Assembly: GCA_003559985.1 (NCBI GenBank)
Contig: PWJP01000130.1
Location: forward strand, 1 to 5,048
Origin: Saprospirales bacterium
GTDB taxonomy: Bacteria; Bacteroidota; Bacteroidia; Chitinophagales; Saprospiraceae
Direction of reading: 5' to 3'
DNA: 5,048 nt
Shown: positions 4,934 through 5,048 of the stretch, in pieces
How positions within the stretch are numbered: the stretch's first letter is position 1
Layout: every line of letters begins with the position of its first letter
The notes under the pieces: model-generated
Seen by the model: only the letters and a program-made list of their open reading frames with translations
Told to the model about the DNA's origin: nothing
Database searches by the model: none
Made by a program: the position numbers and the translations under genes

Positions 4934-5048
4934 ATGAATACGGATGTAAACAAAGTGTGGAATGCCTGCCTCAACAGGATCAGGGACCGCGTCAATGAGC
5001 GGAGCTACAAAACGTGGTTTCGCCCCATTGTCCCCGTTCAGCTCGACG
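4934..5048 (+). CDS. dnaA: Chromosomal replication initiator protein DnaA, N-terminal fragment (runs off the right edge)
   Basis: The last 115 bases encode 38 codons starting MNTDVNKVWNACL and continuing through SYKTWFRPIVPV. This is the domain I signature of DnaA: an amphipathic first helix with the conserved VW...CL pattern, then S-[FY]-x-TWF-x-PI. Domain I mediates DnaA self-association and helicase loading; the ATPase and DNA-binding domains lie beyond the window. The ATG at 4934 gives the normal Bacteroidota N-terminus. An in-frame TTG at 4922 is a possible but less likely start, and an in-frame TGA at 4895-4897 closes the frame upstream. No Shine-Dalgarno sequence is visible. No DnaA-box cluster lies directly upstream, so the position of the origin cannot be inferred from this window. 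Confidence 0.95.
   Translation, partial: MNTDVNKVWNACLNRIRDRVNERSYKTWFRPIVPVQLD

Overview
The window looks like a chromosomal segment from a Bacteroidota (Bacteroidetes) bacterium. Gene starts lack Shine-Dalgarno sequences and sit behind A/T-rich leaders. Several starts are preceded by the Bacteroidota-type -7 box TAnnTTTG, mostly as TACCTTTG. The protein set also fits: a DUF3467-like start, a lineage-typical single-pass membrane protein, and a two-gene 5'-nucleotidase. I cannot assign a class or genus. The content is core or household; I see no mobile element, CRISPR array, tRNA or rRNA.

Layout, left to right. Positions 1-56 (minus) hold the first 18 codons of a DUF3467-like protein. A 300-base divergent intergenic region follows, with promoter boxes for both flanking genes. 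icd (357-1625, plus) is a complete NADP-dependent isocitrate dehydrogenase. It converges on an A-type iron-sulfur carrier of the HesB/IscA family (1723-2073, minus), and a strong hairpin lies between the two stops. A second divergent region leads into a tight three-gene plus-strand operon: a small membrane-anchored protein (2320-2850), a lipoprotein made of the 5'-nucleotidase C-terminal substrate-binding domain (2864-3634), and a Tat-exported metallophosphatase equal to the 5'-nucleotidase catalytic domain (3656-4579). A 354-base non-coding stretch with some hairpin potential precedes the first 38 codons of dnaA (4934-5048, plus).

How the genes work together. The three-gene operon probably forms a periplasmic nucleotide or phosphoester hydrolysis module. 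A classical one-chain UshA-like 5'-nucleotidase is here divided into two exported proteins, with the gene order reversed relative to the domain order. The upstream membrane protein is co-transcribed and may or may not take part. icd (TCA cycle), the Fe-S carrier (cluster delivery) and dnaA (replication initiation) are independent housekeeping units.

I did not find a convincing new system. The observations most worth checking are the split nucleotidase with altered substrate-domain positions, its membrane partner, the convergent hairpin without adjoining T-runs, and the structured dnaA upstream region.
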